Shown here: positions 8,261 through 18,415 of the stretch, in pieces
Position numbering within the stretch: the first letter of the stretch is position 1
Layout of the letters: every line of letters starts with the position of its first letter
From: an uncultured Lachnospiraceae bacterium
GTDB lineage: Bacteria; Bacillota; Clostridia; Lachnospirales; Lachnospiraceae
DNA: 64,000 nt
Direction of reading: 5' to 3'
Assembly: GCA_944380185.1 (NCBI GenBank)
Contig: CALWGV010000038.1
Location: 1-64,000 of the forward strand
The notes under the pieces: model-generated
Database searches by the model: none
What the model was told of the DNA's origin: nothing
What the model saw: the letters and a program-made list of their open reading frames with translations, nothing else
Position numbers and translations under genes: made by a program

Positions 8261-9811
8261 CTATTTTGTTCTTCGTCTTCCAAATATTAGTCTACGAATG
8301 CGCTTCACAATGTTTATAATATACTGCATTTCATCCGTTCTATGAAATACTATAAAGAAAATCAAATTAGGTATAACAGAACATATAATCAATTTTAATA
8401 TTACCAACATCAAAATATTTGTATCGATAAGATTACACAGAATATAGCAACATGTTCCAGATAATATTAAAACGAATAAATACTCAAGATATTTTTTCAA
8501 ATAGATAATAGGACTTAGCCCAAAAGCAATTTTAAAAACGACATACGGTTCATACCATGTGTTAGTAACTAATCGTGCAACTGCCGTAGCAAAATAAATT
8601 CCAAACACGCCAAATAAAGAACCAAACACAATATCACCAACTACATTCAAAGCAGCTGTAACCAATAAAATATACTGACCATACCTAAACATACCCTTTG
8701 TATTTTTATAGGTCCATATAGCATTTTGCATACCTACCATATAAAGATTCACAGCCAATATAAAGGGAATCTCAGGTGACATAACATATGTGCTTCCAAA
8801 TAATAATTTAACCAAATCACTCGAAACAAAGGCTACCCCAATAGCCGCCCAACCATACAGCCAAAAATTTGCCAAATTCAACGCCTTGAAAAAAGAATAT
8901 TGTTTTTCTTGACTATCAGACGCATTCAAGTTCCCCACACTTGCGGTGACTGCGTTAAATACTTGTTTAACCAAAGTATCTAATGTATTTGTTAATAGAG
9001 TATAATTAGAAGCGAGACCTGTTATACCCAGTCCATTAAAATATGTAAGCACTAGATTATCTGTATTATTTACCAAAATTCCGCTTAATTTGTAAACCGT
9101 AACCGACTTCACATTCTTAAATAGATGTTTTTTTTCTACCTTTGATAATGGAATTATATTTTTATTACGTATAAATGGGTAATCTTTATGCGTCCACGCT
9201 GTAATAATAATATTATATGCCTGTGTTCCTATTGTTTGGATAATCAAATAAGGCATGTATGACTTGAACCTAAGTAAAAATACAATTTGCAGAACACTTT
9301 GCAAACATGTAATAACATAGCTTGTACCGACTACTATATAATTTCGCTGAAAAGCAGTAATCAATGACCCTTGATAACTAAAGAAATAACTACTAGCCGT
9401 GTTGAAAAGATATATTCCATAAATTAAGTAGATGCTCTCTTTTATACCTGAAGTATCTCCAACAATAATGCCTAATAATGGCATCATGCAAATACCGGCT
9501 ACCGCTACTATAACGCCAATTATATAATACGCCATTCGGTAAACGTGCATTAATGCAGCAATCTTGTTCTCATCATTTTCAGCAATAGGTTTATAAAGAG
9601 CATAAATAATTGCACTTCCTATTCCTAATTCAGCAAGGGAAAGCATACTCAAAAAATTGGTCAAAAATCCATTAATACCAAGATAAGATTCCGATAAACA
9701 TCTTACAAATACCATTCTACATATGAATCCCAACAAGGTATTTACAACATATCCACCTAGTCCGGCAATTATGTTCATTAAAGAATATTCAGTTCTTGAT
9801 TTATTCAGCAT
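8261..9811 (-). CDS. Wzx-like polysaccharide flippase
   Basis: This 516-residue integral membrane protein has about 12-14 hydrophobic segments and no soluble domain. It has the look of the MATE/polysaccharide-transporter superfamily: LGGYVVNTLLGFICRMVFVR at the N-terminus, then YLGINGFLTNFLSMLSLAEL and GIGSAIIYALYKPI. Proteins of this type move the lipid-linked repeat unit to the outer face of the membrane. Its start overlaps the end of the GH88/105-like gene by 11 bp. Confidence 0.85.
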   Translation of the reverse strand: MLNKSRTEYSLMNIIAGLGGYVVNTLLGFICRMVFVRCLSESYLGINGFLTNFLSMLSLAELGIGSAIIYALYKPIAENDENKIAALMHVYRMAYYIIGVIVAVAGICMMPLLGIIVGDTSGIKESIYLIYGIYLFNTASSYFFSYQGSLITAFQRNYIVVGTSYVITCLQSVLQIVFLLRFKSYMPYLIIQTIGTQAYNIIITAWTHKDYPFIRNKNIIPLSKVEKKHLFKNVKSVTVYKLSGILVNNTDNLVLTYFNGLGITGLASNYTLLTNTLDTLVKQVFNAVTASVGNLNASDSQEKQYSFFKALNLANFWLYGWAAIGVAFVSSDLVKLLFGSTYVMSPEIPFILAVNLYMVGMQNAIWTYKNTKGMFRYGQYILLVTAALNVVGDIVFGSLFGVFGIYFATAVARLVTNTWYEPYVVFKIAFGLSPIIYLKKYLEYLFVLILSGTCCYILCNLIDTNILMLVILKLIICSVIPNLIFFIVFHRTDEMQYIINIVKRIRRLIFGRRRTK

Positions 9812-10973
9812 ATTTTACCTCATCACCTTTGCGAAGTGTTGCTGCAAGACGTAATGCCATTCCTTGAACAAACGGCATAGAACCATATTTTTCTGAAAGT
9901 ATCCCTATATCTATCGTATCACCTTGGCATTGATCAATAACCCCATTTATTTTTGTCACACGCATTAAGCGGTTTTGACACCGTTTTGCAACTTCTATAT
10001 AAATATGATTTGAAAACCACAAACCACAGTTAGCATAAAAATAACCCAGCATAGCAGTTGCTGAACTATCATATACATTTTTAGCCGGCAATATACTAGA
10101 AAATCCCCCTTCTTCTCGCTCATATATTAAACATTTTTCGGCGGTTTCAATTAACATCTCTTTTAGCAACTGCTTATCTGCCTTCTCATTTACCTCGCGA
10201 TACAAGTCTGTAAGTGCTAAAGTATACCATCCGACACCACGTCCCCACCCCCAAATACCGATTGGCATATTTGTTTCTATTTCATAACAGTGGACCGGTA
10301 AGCTGCTCATGACTCCATGCTTATGAAATTGTAAAACCTGTCTCAGCGCCATTTGAATATATTCTTTACTGCCATATACTTTTCCATATAGTGCAAGAAA
10401 CGGGCAGACAAATCCTAACGTATCGACATATCTTCGTTTCGCATCTTTTCCTGCAGAATAACTAATTAATCCATCATCACAAATGTTATTCTCAATGCAT
10501 TCAATCATTTGATCCATTGCGATTTTCATGGATTCAGGCTTTTTTTCTACAGACAAAATTGCATAAGCCAGCATGGCATAATCTATACGGTGTGGTCTAA
10601 TTTTCCATAAACCCCTATCGTCAAATAATTGTCTTTTTATTTTAAAAGCAATGTCTATGATTTCTTGATTTTCATCTGCAGCAATAAGTCCAAGTATACA
10701 CCCTGCTTTTTGCCAGCTTTGAACCATTTTTTTCCCATATTTGCCTTTAATCCGATCAATTAATAAATATCTACACTCCTTTTTTATCCTCAATGTAGGT
10801 GTATGTACCGCCCACCTCATACAGACTTTCTTTACTGCATAAAACCATCTGTCAACGCTACCCCATCTTCCCATATGGAAATGGCTATAATTTTCTACTA
10901 ATGAGGTCACTATATCAACGCCAAATATACTTACCGTAATTAAGATATATAAAACAACCAAATATCTCAACAT
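9801..10973 (-). CDS. GH88/GH105-like glycoside hydrolase family protein, membrane anchored
   Basis: This 390-residue protein has a single N-terminal hydrophobic segment (YLVVLYILITVSIFGVDIV) followed by an (alpha/alpha)6-barrel domain of the unsaturated-uronyl hydrolase type. RRYVDTLGFVCPFLALYG contains the Asp at the usual catalytic place, and IGIWGWGRGVGWYTLALTDL is the hallmark W-G-R-G-x-G-W motif. Known relatives such as YteR remove unsaturated uronic acids from oligosaccharides. Here the gene sits inside a biosynthetic cluster, so a role in trimming or remodelling the exported polymer is possible (inference). Confidence 0.75.
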   Translation of the reverse strand: MLRYLVVLYILITVSIFGVDIVTSLVENYSHFHMGRWGSVDRWFYAVKKVCMRWAVHTPTLRIKKECRYLLIDRIKGKYGKKMVQSWQKAGCILGLIAADENQEIIDIAFKIKRQLFDDRGLWKIRPHRIDYAMLAYAILSVEKKPESMKIAMDQMIECIENNICDDGLISYSAGKDAKRRYVDTLGFVCPFLALYGKVYGSKEYIQMALRQVLQFHKHGVMSSLPVHCYEIETNMPIGIWGWGRGVGWYTLALTDLYREVNEKADKQLLKEMLIETAEKCLIYEREEGGFSSILPAKNVYDSSATAMLGYFYANCGLWFSNHIYIEVAKRCQNRLMRVTKINGVIDQCQGDTIDIGILSEKYGSMPFVQGMALRLAATLRKGDEVKYAE

Positions 10974-10974
10974 A

Positions 10975-12123
10975 TTATATTCCCAAACTTTCTACTGCAT
11001 CAACGGCCTTCTTGATTTTTTTAATATATTCTGGGATAATATTAACTAAGTGTTTACGAATATTACCCTCATTTTGTTGTAGCCAGGAAAATGCCTTTAT
11101 TAAATCATCAGATTCTTTTATTTCATCAATAGGAAGGACATAATGCTCACTCTCTCCAAATAAATCCTCAGCAATCCCTTTTGCTTTAACAGAATATCCT
11201 ACAACTAATGTCGGTACACAACTCGAATATGCAGCTATAGTCGCATGTGTGCGTGCACCCACAAACATTCGGCAATGAGAAATGATATATTTTTGCTCCA
11301 TGCAATTATGATCGGCAACCAGGATCACCCTTTCGTTATCGGAAAAATAATCCTTCAGAATTCCTAAAACTTTTCTATCATCATTGCTTTTCCAGACCAC
11401 ATGAGGAATCAGAGCAATATCTTCCGTTGTATTTTCCAGTATATACTTTATAAGGTTTTTATAATTTTCCAAAGTTATACCAGCGCTAGTCTCTCTTTTC
11501 GTTATTAAAGGGCTGACATTTACTCCGATATATGAGTTTGAAGGGATTTCCGTTTTAACCGCAGGCAATACAAAGGCAGGGTCAACAGTCAATATTGTAT
11601 TAGGATTAATTTGTTTCAACGCTTCATACGTGATGGACTCCCTTGCACAAATCAAGTCATAACGTTTTAAGTCTTCTTCCATACGTGCATCTATATAGGA
11701 CGGTTCTACAGAACATCCCCATAATACAGTTTTGCATCCTAATTCTCTTACATATCTGTTTACTCGATAAATATACTCCGGTGGCTCATAACAATACAGA
11801 TCTCCTCCTATAGATAATAATATCTTATTTTTTTTGCATGAATCCAGAATAGGCGAAAACGTTGCTCGATCAAAAGCGTCCTTTTTATGCAATACATATT
11901 TTTGAAACATCGCAGTAAAATATCGAGAAGAAAATCTTTCAACTTCTTTATTATCTTTACAAATCTGTAAAGTACTATCCATGATATATTTTCTATCTTC
12001 TTCTGGATGATTAGAGAATAATATACAATTATAATCTTTAAATAAAATATTTGTAGAACGAACAATTGCCTCACATCCATGGTTTCCGCTTCCCACATGT
12101 GGAAACATTATTATCTCTCCCAT
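10975..12123 (-). CDS. Polysaccharide pyruvyl transferase family protein (first)
   Basis: This 382-residue protein has the family start IIMFPHVGSGNHGCEAIVRS, the middle ILLSIGGDLYCYE and the donor-site stretch CRMFVGARTHATIAAYS. These match WcaK/CsaB-like polysaccharide pyruvyl transferases, a GT-B-like fold that uses phosphoenolpyruvate to make pyruvyl ketals on sugars. Some members of the family have other, uncharacterised activities. It lies 2 bp downstream of a GT2 gene. A second member is at 13230-14384. Confidence 0.85.
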   Translation of the reverse strand: MGEIIMFPHVGSGNHGCEAIVRSTNILFKDYNCILFSNHPEEDRKYIMDSTLQICKDNKEVERFSSRYFTAMFQKYVLHKKDAFDRATFSPILDSCKKNKILLSIGGDLYCYEPPEYIYRVNRYVRELGCKTVLWGCSVEPSYIDARMEEDLKRYDLICARESITYEALKQINPNTILTVDPAFVLPAVKTEIPSNSYIGVNVSPLITKRETSAGITLENYKNLIKYILENTTEDIALIPHVVWKSNDDRKVLGILKDYFSDNERVILVADHNCMEQKYIISHCRMFVGARTHATIAAYSSCVPTLVVGYSVKAKGIAEDLFGESEHYVLPIDEIKESDDLIKAFSWLQQNEGNIRKHLVNIIPEYIKKIKKAVDAVESLGI

Positions 12124-12125
12124 TG

Positions 12126-13208
12126 TTATCCCTTTCTTATATCATTAAACTGATGGTCAAATTTATGTACGTTTTCCATAATCAATTCTATATTATCCTG
12201 ACTATCAAAAGCAGGATTTTTTGTGTATTCAATCTTTCTCTTACGACATACAGTAATAAATATGTGCCATATTACTTTATGCGAAGCCAATACGGCAATG
12301 AGAGATAGAAAAAACTTATATTTATTTTTTAAATAGCCATATTGTGTTTTATAAATCGCAAGTATTTCATTTACAGCCTCATATAATTGTCTATCTTCAT
12401 TCTCCTGCATACCGAGTTTCAAGCACCGAAATAGAAGTTCTTTTAATGAATAGACCGATTGACTCAATAGCCATTGCTTCACCTTCGGCTCTGGTTTATT
12501 AAATTCATTCGCCAATTGGCCATAAACCAAGGCTTTAATTCTTAAAACATTATCAAAATTCCATGTATTAACATTACTTCCAGGATTATCTCTATGTAAA
12601 TAAAACACTTTCTTATTATATGCTAAAATATTATTGGCTTTCGAAAAGCTTCTAAATCTAAAGGCCGACTCTACATCCTGGATTCTGTATTCAAAAAACC
12701 TAATTCCATTATCTTTTATAAAATCCTTTCGATAAAGGCAAGCCCAAAACTCTATGTTCGGCATATAAAATTCTATTTGACTAGGAGCCTCGGGATATGT
12801 AATAATCGGTTCGGTTTTTAGTTCAATATCACATTCTAATTTTGGCGTATAAATAATATCCACACAATTTTTATTTAATAAGTTAAATATGTCACTGTTT
12901 TTTTCATCAAAAAACCCGCCTAATATTAAGTCGTCACTATCAAGAAATCCTATCCATTTTCCTTGCGCAATATCTATTCCAACATTTCTCGCATGTCCTG
13001 CCCCCATATTTTCTGTAGATATGCATCGTACCTTTTTTGATTCGTATTTTTTACAAATATCATAGCTACTATCTGTTGACCCATCATTGATAAGAACTAA
13101 TTCTATCCAGTCCCTCTGTTGATCAATGACCGACCGAATCGCAGTTTCAATATATTTGGCAGCATTATATACGGGCACGATAAAACTAACTAATATTTGG
13201 TTTTCCAT
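12126..13208 (-). CDS. Glycosyltransferase family 2
   Basis: This 360-residue protein has a classic GT2 N-terminal domain: VSFIVPVYNAAKYIETAIRS, ELVLINDGSTDSSYDICKKY, NMGAGHARNVGIDIAQGKW and the metal site FLDSDD. The C-terminal third is variable, which usually sets acceptor specificity. It probably adds one residue of the repeat unit in the cytoplasm. The donor sugar cannot be inferred. Confidence 0.9.
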   Translation of the reverse strand: MENQILVSFIVPVYNAAKYIETAIRSVIDQQRDWIELVLINDGSTDSSYDICKKYESKKVRCISTENMGAGHARNVGIDIAQGKWIGFLDSDDLILGGFFDEKNSDIFNLLNKNCVDIIYTPKLECDIELKTEPIITYPEAPSQIEFYMPNIEFWACLYRKDFIKDNGIRFFEYRIQDVESAFRFRSFSKANNILAYNKKVFYLHRDNPGSNVNTWNFDNVLRIKALVYGQLANEFNKPEPKVKQWLLSQSVYSLKELLFRCLKLGMQENEDRQLYEAVNEILAIYKTQYGYLKNKYKFFLSLIAVLASHKVIWHIFITVCRKRKIEYTKNPAFDSQDNIELIMENVHKFDHQFNDIRKG

Positions 13209-13229
13209 CTCAAAATCCTCGCCAAAAAC

Positions 13230-14384
13230 TCACAGCACCTTATCAAGTTGCATGAATTGTAATTTTGCCGACTCAATCAGATTTCTAAAATGCCGCTTAT
13301 CAATCACATGCATTTTTTCCCTAATTAGACTATCATAGTCTAACTTTTTCATATCCTCCAAACTAATTCCTGAATCCTGCATATAAATATCCCCAAGAAC
13401 ATGCTGAGTTTTCTCATTATAACAAACTGAACAAACTGGTTTTTCAAACAGAACAGCCAATACCATAGCATGATATCTTGTTGCAATTATATTGGTTGCA
13501 TCTCTAAAAAGAGAAAGCATTTCCATACTCGAAATATCCGGATAGCAATAATTGTAAGTGTAGTAGCAATCATCAATATTTCTTAAAATATCAAGAATAG
13601 TAATATCATCTTTCTGTTCCTGGCTAAACCCTACTAGAACTGTATACTTCTTTTGTTTGGTCCTTTCTATCACAATTCGTTTTACAAATTCCACATAATC
13701 TTGGAAAAAGTTAGAAGCATTGTCGTTATCCTTTCGTAAATTTGCAACAGATATTAGCATATACTCTGTATTTATCATCCGTTTCTGTTTTTGCACAGAT
13801 TCGACTGGATAATTAAACACGATATCAGCAGCCCTTCTCGCATGACTAATGTTAGGGAAAAGCTGTAGAGAGTAATTATCACGGAAACATAAATCAGAGG
13901 TATAGGAAAATAGCTTTCTATACATATCTAGATATTCTCTATAAGCAAAAGGGCCAAAATTGCAGCCAATTACATATGGGTGTAATTTATAATAATTTAG
14001 CTCCCGATCATATTTATCCATAAGGGAATCAAATTCATCGGGAGAATTCATAAACCCTGATCCTGTTATATATACATTAACATCTGCCATTATGGCATAT
14101 TTATTGTTCAACAATTCATCTGTTGTATACTGGATTTGTTTATTCCCGAACGCGCAAGCGAATATTTTCGCGAGCAATCTATATATTAAGCTATAGATTC
14201 TAAAGTAAGCATAGTCCCAACACTTATATTTTAAATTGGGAATTTTCTTATATATCTTTCTAAATTTTTTGCTTCCGCACAAAAAGAATGTGTCGTCCGG
14301 GTATCTCTTGCAAATCAGCTCAATAAATAAATCATCACCCAAATTTGCGGCAGCATATGCCCTCAACTTTACTTTCTTCTTCAT
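13230..14384 (-). CDS. Polysaccharide pyruvyl transferase family protein (second)
   Basis: This 384-residue protein has KLRAYAAANLGDDLFIELIC at the start (the N-x-G-D family motif), VYITGSGFMNSPDEFD in the middle and ATNIIATRYHAMVLAVLFEK at the C-terminal site. It is clearly the same family as the 10975-12123 product but diverged. Two copies in one cluster may mean two pyruvylated positions, or that one copy has taken another role. Confidence 0.8.
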   Translation of the reverse strand: MKKKVKLRAYAAANLGDDLFIELICKRYPDDTFFLCGSKKFRKIYKKIPNLKYKCWDYAYFRIYSLIYRLLAKIFACAFGNKQIQYTTDELLNNKYAIMADVNVYITGSGFMNSPDEFDSLMDKYDRELNYYKLHPYVIGCNFGPFAYREYLDMYRKLFSYTSDLCFRDNYSLQLFPNISHARRAADIVFNYPVESVQKQKRMINTEYMLISVANLRKDNDNASNFFQDYVEFVKRIVIERTKQKKYTVLVGFSQEQKDDITILDILRNIDDCYYTYNYCYPDISSMEMLSLFRDATNIIATRYHAMVLAVLFEKPVCSVCYNEKTQHVLGDIYMQDSGISLEDMKKLDYDSLIREKMHVIDKRHFRNLIESAKLQFMQLDKVL

Positions 14385-14396
14385 TTTTTACCTACT

Positions 14397-15344
14397 CTAA
14401 AATAACATAAACAAAATATTTATCACTATACATCGCAATTTAATATTTAGTGATACGCTTTTTGATTTTAATATACAGGCTTGTTTATCGCGCATAACTC
14501 CCAATAGGTAGATTCTTAAATTTTCCCACCTATTTCGCAGTGCATGAATAAGACCATTTACAATTTCCGGATAATATTGCTCAGAAAATTCTTCCTTTAA
14601 ATCGGGTAAACAACTCAAGTCTTCGATTACTCTACTTATTGATTGATGATATCCTATCTCTTTTTTCTCACCATTTTTCTTTGAATGAGTTACACTCTCT
14701 TCATGAATATAATAAGAATAAAGATGATCAGGGCACACAACCACTTTACGAATCCTTAGTATCATTCTAATTACCCATTCCAAGTCTTCAAAATAGAATA
14801 ATTTTTCATCAAACAATGGAATTTCATTTCCATCAGAAATAACCGCATCTCTTCTCCACATCTTATTCCATGGATATCCGCCGCCATATTCTGAGTAATG
14901 ACGGAGAATTTCACGAATCACATCAGGAATATTCTCTGAATCAGTTGAGTTCAATCTAGAACTATTAATTGTGCCGTCAATATTATTGACTGTTCGCCAA
15001 CCATACACTACCAAATCAGCATTTTTTTTTATGATAAAATCTAATGCCTTTTCTAGCGCTTCTCTTTCTAGAGTATCGTCAGCATCAACAAACGTTATAT
15101 AGTCTCCGCGAGCAGCCAAAATGCCTACATTTCTCGCACTTGAAACACCTTGATTCGATTGATGTAAAACCTTGATTCTTGAGTCTTCATTTTCGTATTT
15201 TTGGCAAATATTCATTGAGTGATCCGTTGAACCATCATCAATCAATATCAATTCAAAATATGGATATGTCTGATGTAGTATGCTTAATATACAATTTTCA
15301 ATATATTCTTCTGCATTAAAAACCGGGACAATTACAGAAATCAT
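14397..15344 (-). CDS. Glycosyltransferase family 2
   Basis: This 315-residue GT2 enzyme shows ISVIVPVFNAEEYIENCILS, FELILIDDGSTDHSMNICQK, NQGVSSARNVGILAARGDY and FVDADD. I chose the ATG at 15344, which has AGGTGA just upstream and lies 13 bp after the previous stop. A start 36 bp earlier would overlap the neighbour by 23 bp. A C-terminal hydrophobic stretch (LRCIVINILFMLF) may contact the membrane. Confidence 0.9.
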   Translation of the reverse strand: MISVIVPVFNAEEYIENCILSILHQTYPYFELILIDDGSTDHSMNICQKYENEDSRIKVLHQSNQGVSSARNVGILAARGDYITFVDADDTLEREALEKALDFIIKKNADLVVYGWRTVNNIDGTINSSRLNSTDSENIPDVIREILRHYSEYGGGYPWNKMWRRDAVISDGNEIPLFDEKLFYFEDLEWVIRMILRIRKVVVCPDHLYSYYIHEESVTHSKKNGEKKEIGYHQSISRVIEDLSCLPDLKEEFSEQYYPEIVNGLIHALRNRWENLRIYLLGVMRDKQACILKSKSVSLNIKLRCIVINILFMLF

Positions 15345-15357
15345 AATTTCACCTGTA

Positions 15358-16263
15358 TCAGGGCTTAACTTGCGCTCCAAGTTTACCCCTCCATCCGTCT
15401 ACAACACCCTTAAGGATCATTCTAATCGTAAGAGCCTTTCTGCATTCTATTGAAAAAACAGCTAAAAACTTCACGAAGATAAGCTCAAATAAAATTGCTT
15501 TATACATTTTCTGTTTTTTATACATATAAGTAAAATTTCGAGCAGTGTAATACTCCTTCCAAGGCACTTCAACTAAAAAAGGAACCTTAATGCCTAGGAC
15601 TTTTCTTTCATGGGTTTCCGGTCTTGGGTGAATATAAACGGAATCTATAACTGTTGCAATATATGCTCCTGCATCGATAGAACGTTGTTTATAATCAACC
15701 TCGTCACCCTTAATAAAAAAATTTGGATTTGGATACCCTATTCTCGCAACCAATTCTCTAGAAATCAAAGTACCATTAAATGGATTGGCTTCTCCTTCTA
15801 TTAAGCCATCTTTTGCCAAAGCCTTTGCCTCAGATACTGTATAAAGATTTCCTATTTTAAATGATAGAAAATCCCCCTGGATAACCAAGGAATTCAAGAA
15901 AAGCATTTTTCTTTTTTTCCTATAGGCATGATCAGCGACAGTAAAAAGTGTGCTAAAAGTATCTGCATCAGCCGCTCTTCCATCATCATCCATCAACACT
16001 ATCCAATCGGCTCCGGCTTCATATGCTGCTTTAACACCTGTATAAAACCCCCCTGCTCCGCCAATATTAGAAGGCGTTCTTATGTATACAAACAGCTCTT
16101 GTCCCAGCCAACCTTTCTTCCGCAAGCTTTCTTTCGTACCATCTGAAGAACAGTTGTCTATAATAAAAATCCGATCAAATGGCCATGTCTGATTCAATAA
16201 CATATTAATGTTTTCTACTAAAAGCTCTTTTCGATTATATGTTACAATTACCGCAGCGATCAT
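15358..16263 (-). CDS. Glycosyltransferase family 2, GlfT2-like (probable galactofuranosyltransferase)
   Basis: This 301-residue GT2 protein has IAAVIVTYNRKELLVENINM, IFIIDNCSSDGT, SNIGGAGGFYTGVKAAYEAG and WIVLMDDDG. The NxGGAGGF stretch and the later WKEYYTARNFTYMY segment are typical of the GlfT2/rhamnosyl-type subgroup that includes galactofuranosyltransferases. With UDP-galactopyranose mutase in the same cluster, galactofuranose transfer is a reasonable inference but not proven. Confidence 0.8.
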   Translation of the reverse strand: MIAAVIVTYNRKELLVENINMLLNQTWPFDRIFIIDNCSSDGTKESLRKKGWLGQELFVYIRTPSNIGGAGGFYTGVKAAYEAGADWIVLMDDDGRAADADTFSTLFTVADHAYRKKRKMLFLNSLVIQGDFLSFKIGNLYTVSEAKALAKDGLIEGEANPFNGTLISRELVARIGYPNPNFFIKGDEVDYKQRSIDAGAYIATVIDSVYIHPRPETHERKVLGIKVPFLVEVPWKEYYTARNFTYMYKKQKMYKAILFELIFVKFLAVFSIECRKALTIRMILKGVVDGWRGKLGAQVKP

Positions 16264-16272
16264 GGTTTCATC

Positions 16273-17247
16273 TTATTCCTTTGCCATTATATTCTTTATT
16301 TTTTGGTATAATTTAGGTACATATCGAGCTAGCATCGCTTGTATTTTTCTATTTATACCATAACGTGTACTTTTTATATATTCCCAATAATATTCTTTGA
16401 CATATATTCTAATTTTTTTGTATACTTTCTCATCATTACTATCGGAATTTAAATACATAACGAGCAAGTTTATTGCCGTATTGCAGATCTCTTCTTTAGC
16501 AGCTACAGCTATTTCCGAATTTTCTCCGGCAATTTGCAATATTTTTTCATATGTGTGAATGGATTCCAACTTTTTTTCGGTAAATGTACTATGGGTAGCA
16601 GCATTAGCACGTTGATAATAATGATATGTCCTTATATCTGGTGCAAAGCAAACCCTTGAGCAATATTGGAGATAGCGAAAAGAAAAATCCAAATCTTCTG
16701 TAGTTCCTACATCGTCAAGAAAGTAAAGTTTTTCACGATGAATAATATCTAAATGATACAGCTTATTCCATGCGAATCCACTCATACCATTAGAACTAAG
16801 CAGAGATAACTGAGCCTCTTTTCTTGACATTATTTGATATTTTTGTCCTAGGTTTGCCTGAATACCGCCAGAATCAAACTCAATATAATGTCCCGTACAA
16901 ACCAGATCGCTTGCTTCCCTTTCCTGCAACAACATTAATTTTTCCAAATAATCTGGTTCTACCCAATCATCTGGATCTGGAAAAATTATATATTTCCCTT
17001 TTGCCGCATCAATACCCATATTTCGTGCAGACGACAATCCACCATTACATTTATGAATACATCTCACAAATTTTTTATGTTCACTCTCATATTGATCACA
17101 CAAAGTACCACTAATGTCCGTAGAACCATCATCTACCAAAATAATTTCATAATTATCTAATGTTTGCATCAATAATGATTCAAAACAACGCGGAAGAAAC
17201 ACACTTAAATTATAAACAGGAACAACAACTGAAATAACTGGAATCAT
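16273..17247 (-). CDS. Glycosyltransferase family 2
   Basis: This 324-residue GT2 enzyme shows ISVVVPVYNLSVFLPRCFES, NYEIILVDDGSTDISGTLCD, NGGLSSARNMGIDAAKGKY and FPDPDDWVEPDY. Its catalytic-domain motifs resemble those of the 14397-15344 and 12126-13208 products, with a divergent C-terminal half. It lies 9 bp upstream of the GlfT2-like gene. Function is by family only. Confidence 0.9.
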   Translation of the reverse strand: MIPVISVVVPVYNLSVFLPRCFESLLMQTLDNYEIILVDDGSTDISGTLCDQYESEHKKFVRCIHKCNGGLSSARNMGIDAAKGKYIIFPDPDDWVEPDYLEKLMLLQEREASDLVCTGHYIEFDSGGIQANLGQKYQIMSRKEAQLSLLSSNGMSGFAWNKLYHLDIIHREKLYFLDDVGTTEDLDFSFRYLQYCSRVCFAPDIRTYHYYQRANAATHSTFTEKKLESIHTYEKILQIAGENSEIAVAAKEEICNTAINLLVMYLNSDSNDEKVYKKIRIYVKEYYWEYIKSTRYGINRKIQAMLARYVPKLYQKIKNIMAKE

Positions 17248-17290
17248 ATCATTCTCCCTAAATTGCTTATAGCGTTTTGTTTAGTCAGAT

Positions 17291-18415
17291 TTACTTTCCC
17301 TCCATTAATTCTATAAACATTTTTTCTGTTTCCTTAACCGTTTTTTCAGCACTAAAAACGTGACCTCTTATTTCAGCTTGTTGTCTATAATGTTCCAACA
17401 ATAGAGGATTTTGATAAACTCTTTTTATCGCTTCATAAAGAGCATCATCGCTGTTATCAACTACTAGACCATATTCATTATGGGACCCAAGCATTTCTTT
17501 CATTCCTGACACTTCAACTGTACATACAGGAGTACCAACTATTAAAGATTCTGTAGCCGCTGTGGAAAATCCTTCACGCCAACTAGAGCAAATAAATAAA
17601 TCTGCTTTCGCTACATATTTATAAGGATTTGTATCATAACCAAGTAAAGTAAAGGTATCGGATATTCCATATTCTTTTATAAGTTTTTCAAGTTCGTCCT
17701 TTTGCGGACCCTTACCCAAAATATATGTATGTACAGGAATCCCCTCTTTTCTTAAATGTACATGAATACGGACCAGTCTATCAAATCCTTTTACAGGTTT
17801 TAGCGAGCCAACACTGATTAAGTTAAATTCATTATTCTTAAATATATCAACATTTTCTTTGCTACTTTCCCTTATTTCTTCGCTTTCATTAGTGTTATAC
17901 AAAACGCTAACATTTTGGGCTGTCCATTGAAAAATATCAATGAAATCCCGTTTTACAGATTCTGACACGGCAATAATTCGATTCATATAGTGGTAACATT
18001 TCTGCGCTTCACTTTTGCTTCTATAAGAAGATAACGCATATTTTTTTGTGTGCTGTTCAACATGCACCCACGAAACAAGACATGTTGATTTATGCGGACA
18101 TCCGCTAATAATTCGTGTTGCAGGTCCTTCAAGATAAGCCACTTCTATATCATACTTATCTTTAATACAAATTTTATGTAACTGTTCCGGAGTTAAAAAT
18201 TTCATCCACTTACTATTACCCGGAATTTGTCTTTTCCAAATCCATTTATAACAGATGTCTTTTTTGAGAAACTGTTCATTTACCCCACCCCCAAACAAAG
18301 AAACAACCGAAATATTAAATTTTGTTCGATCCATATTATTTACAAGGTTGACCAGTACTTTTTCAGCACCGCCTTGTCCTAAATCATGTATAAGAAATAA
18401 TATCTTAATCATCAT
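17291..18415 (-). CDS. Glycosyltransferase family 4
   Basis: This 374-residue GT-B enzyme begins IKILFLIHDLGQGGAEKVLV, the glycine-rich acceptor loop of GT4. Later come VLYNTNESEE, NLISVGSLKPVKGFDRLV, FTLLGYDTNPYKYV and ICSSWREGFSTAATESLIVG, with the two glutamates of the donor site. It overlaps the upstream GT2 gene by 11 bp, and the next gene follows after 43 bp. It is a presumed sugar transferase of the repeat unit. Confidence 0.9.
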   Translation of the reverse strand: MMIKILFLIHDLGQGGAEKVLVNLVNNMDRTKFNISVVSLFGGGVNEQFLKKDICYKWIWKRQIPGNSKWMKFLTPEQLHKICIKDKYDIEVAYLEGPATRIISGCPHKSTCLVSWVHVEQHTKKYALSSYRSKSEAQKCYHYMNRIIAVSESVKRDFIDIFQWTAQNVSVLYNTNESEEIRESSKENVDIFKNNEFNLISVGSLKPVKGFDRLVRIHVHLRKEGIPVHTYILGKGPQKDELEKLIKEYGISDTFTLLGYDTNPYKYVAKADLFICSSWREGFSTAATESLIVGTPVCTVEVSGMKEMLGSHNEYGLVVDNSDDALYEAIKRVYQNPLLLEHYRQQAEIRGHVFSAEKTVKETEKMFIELMEGK

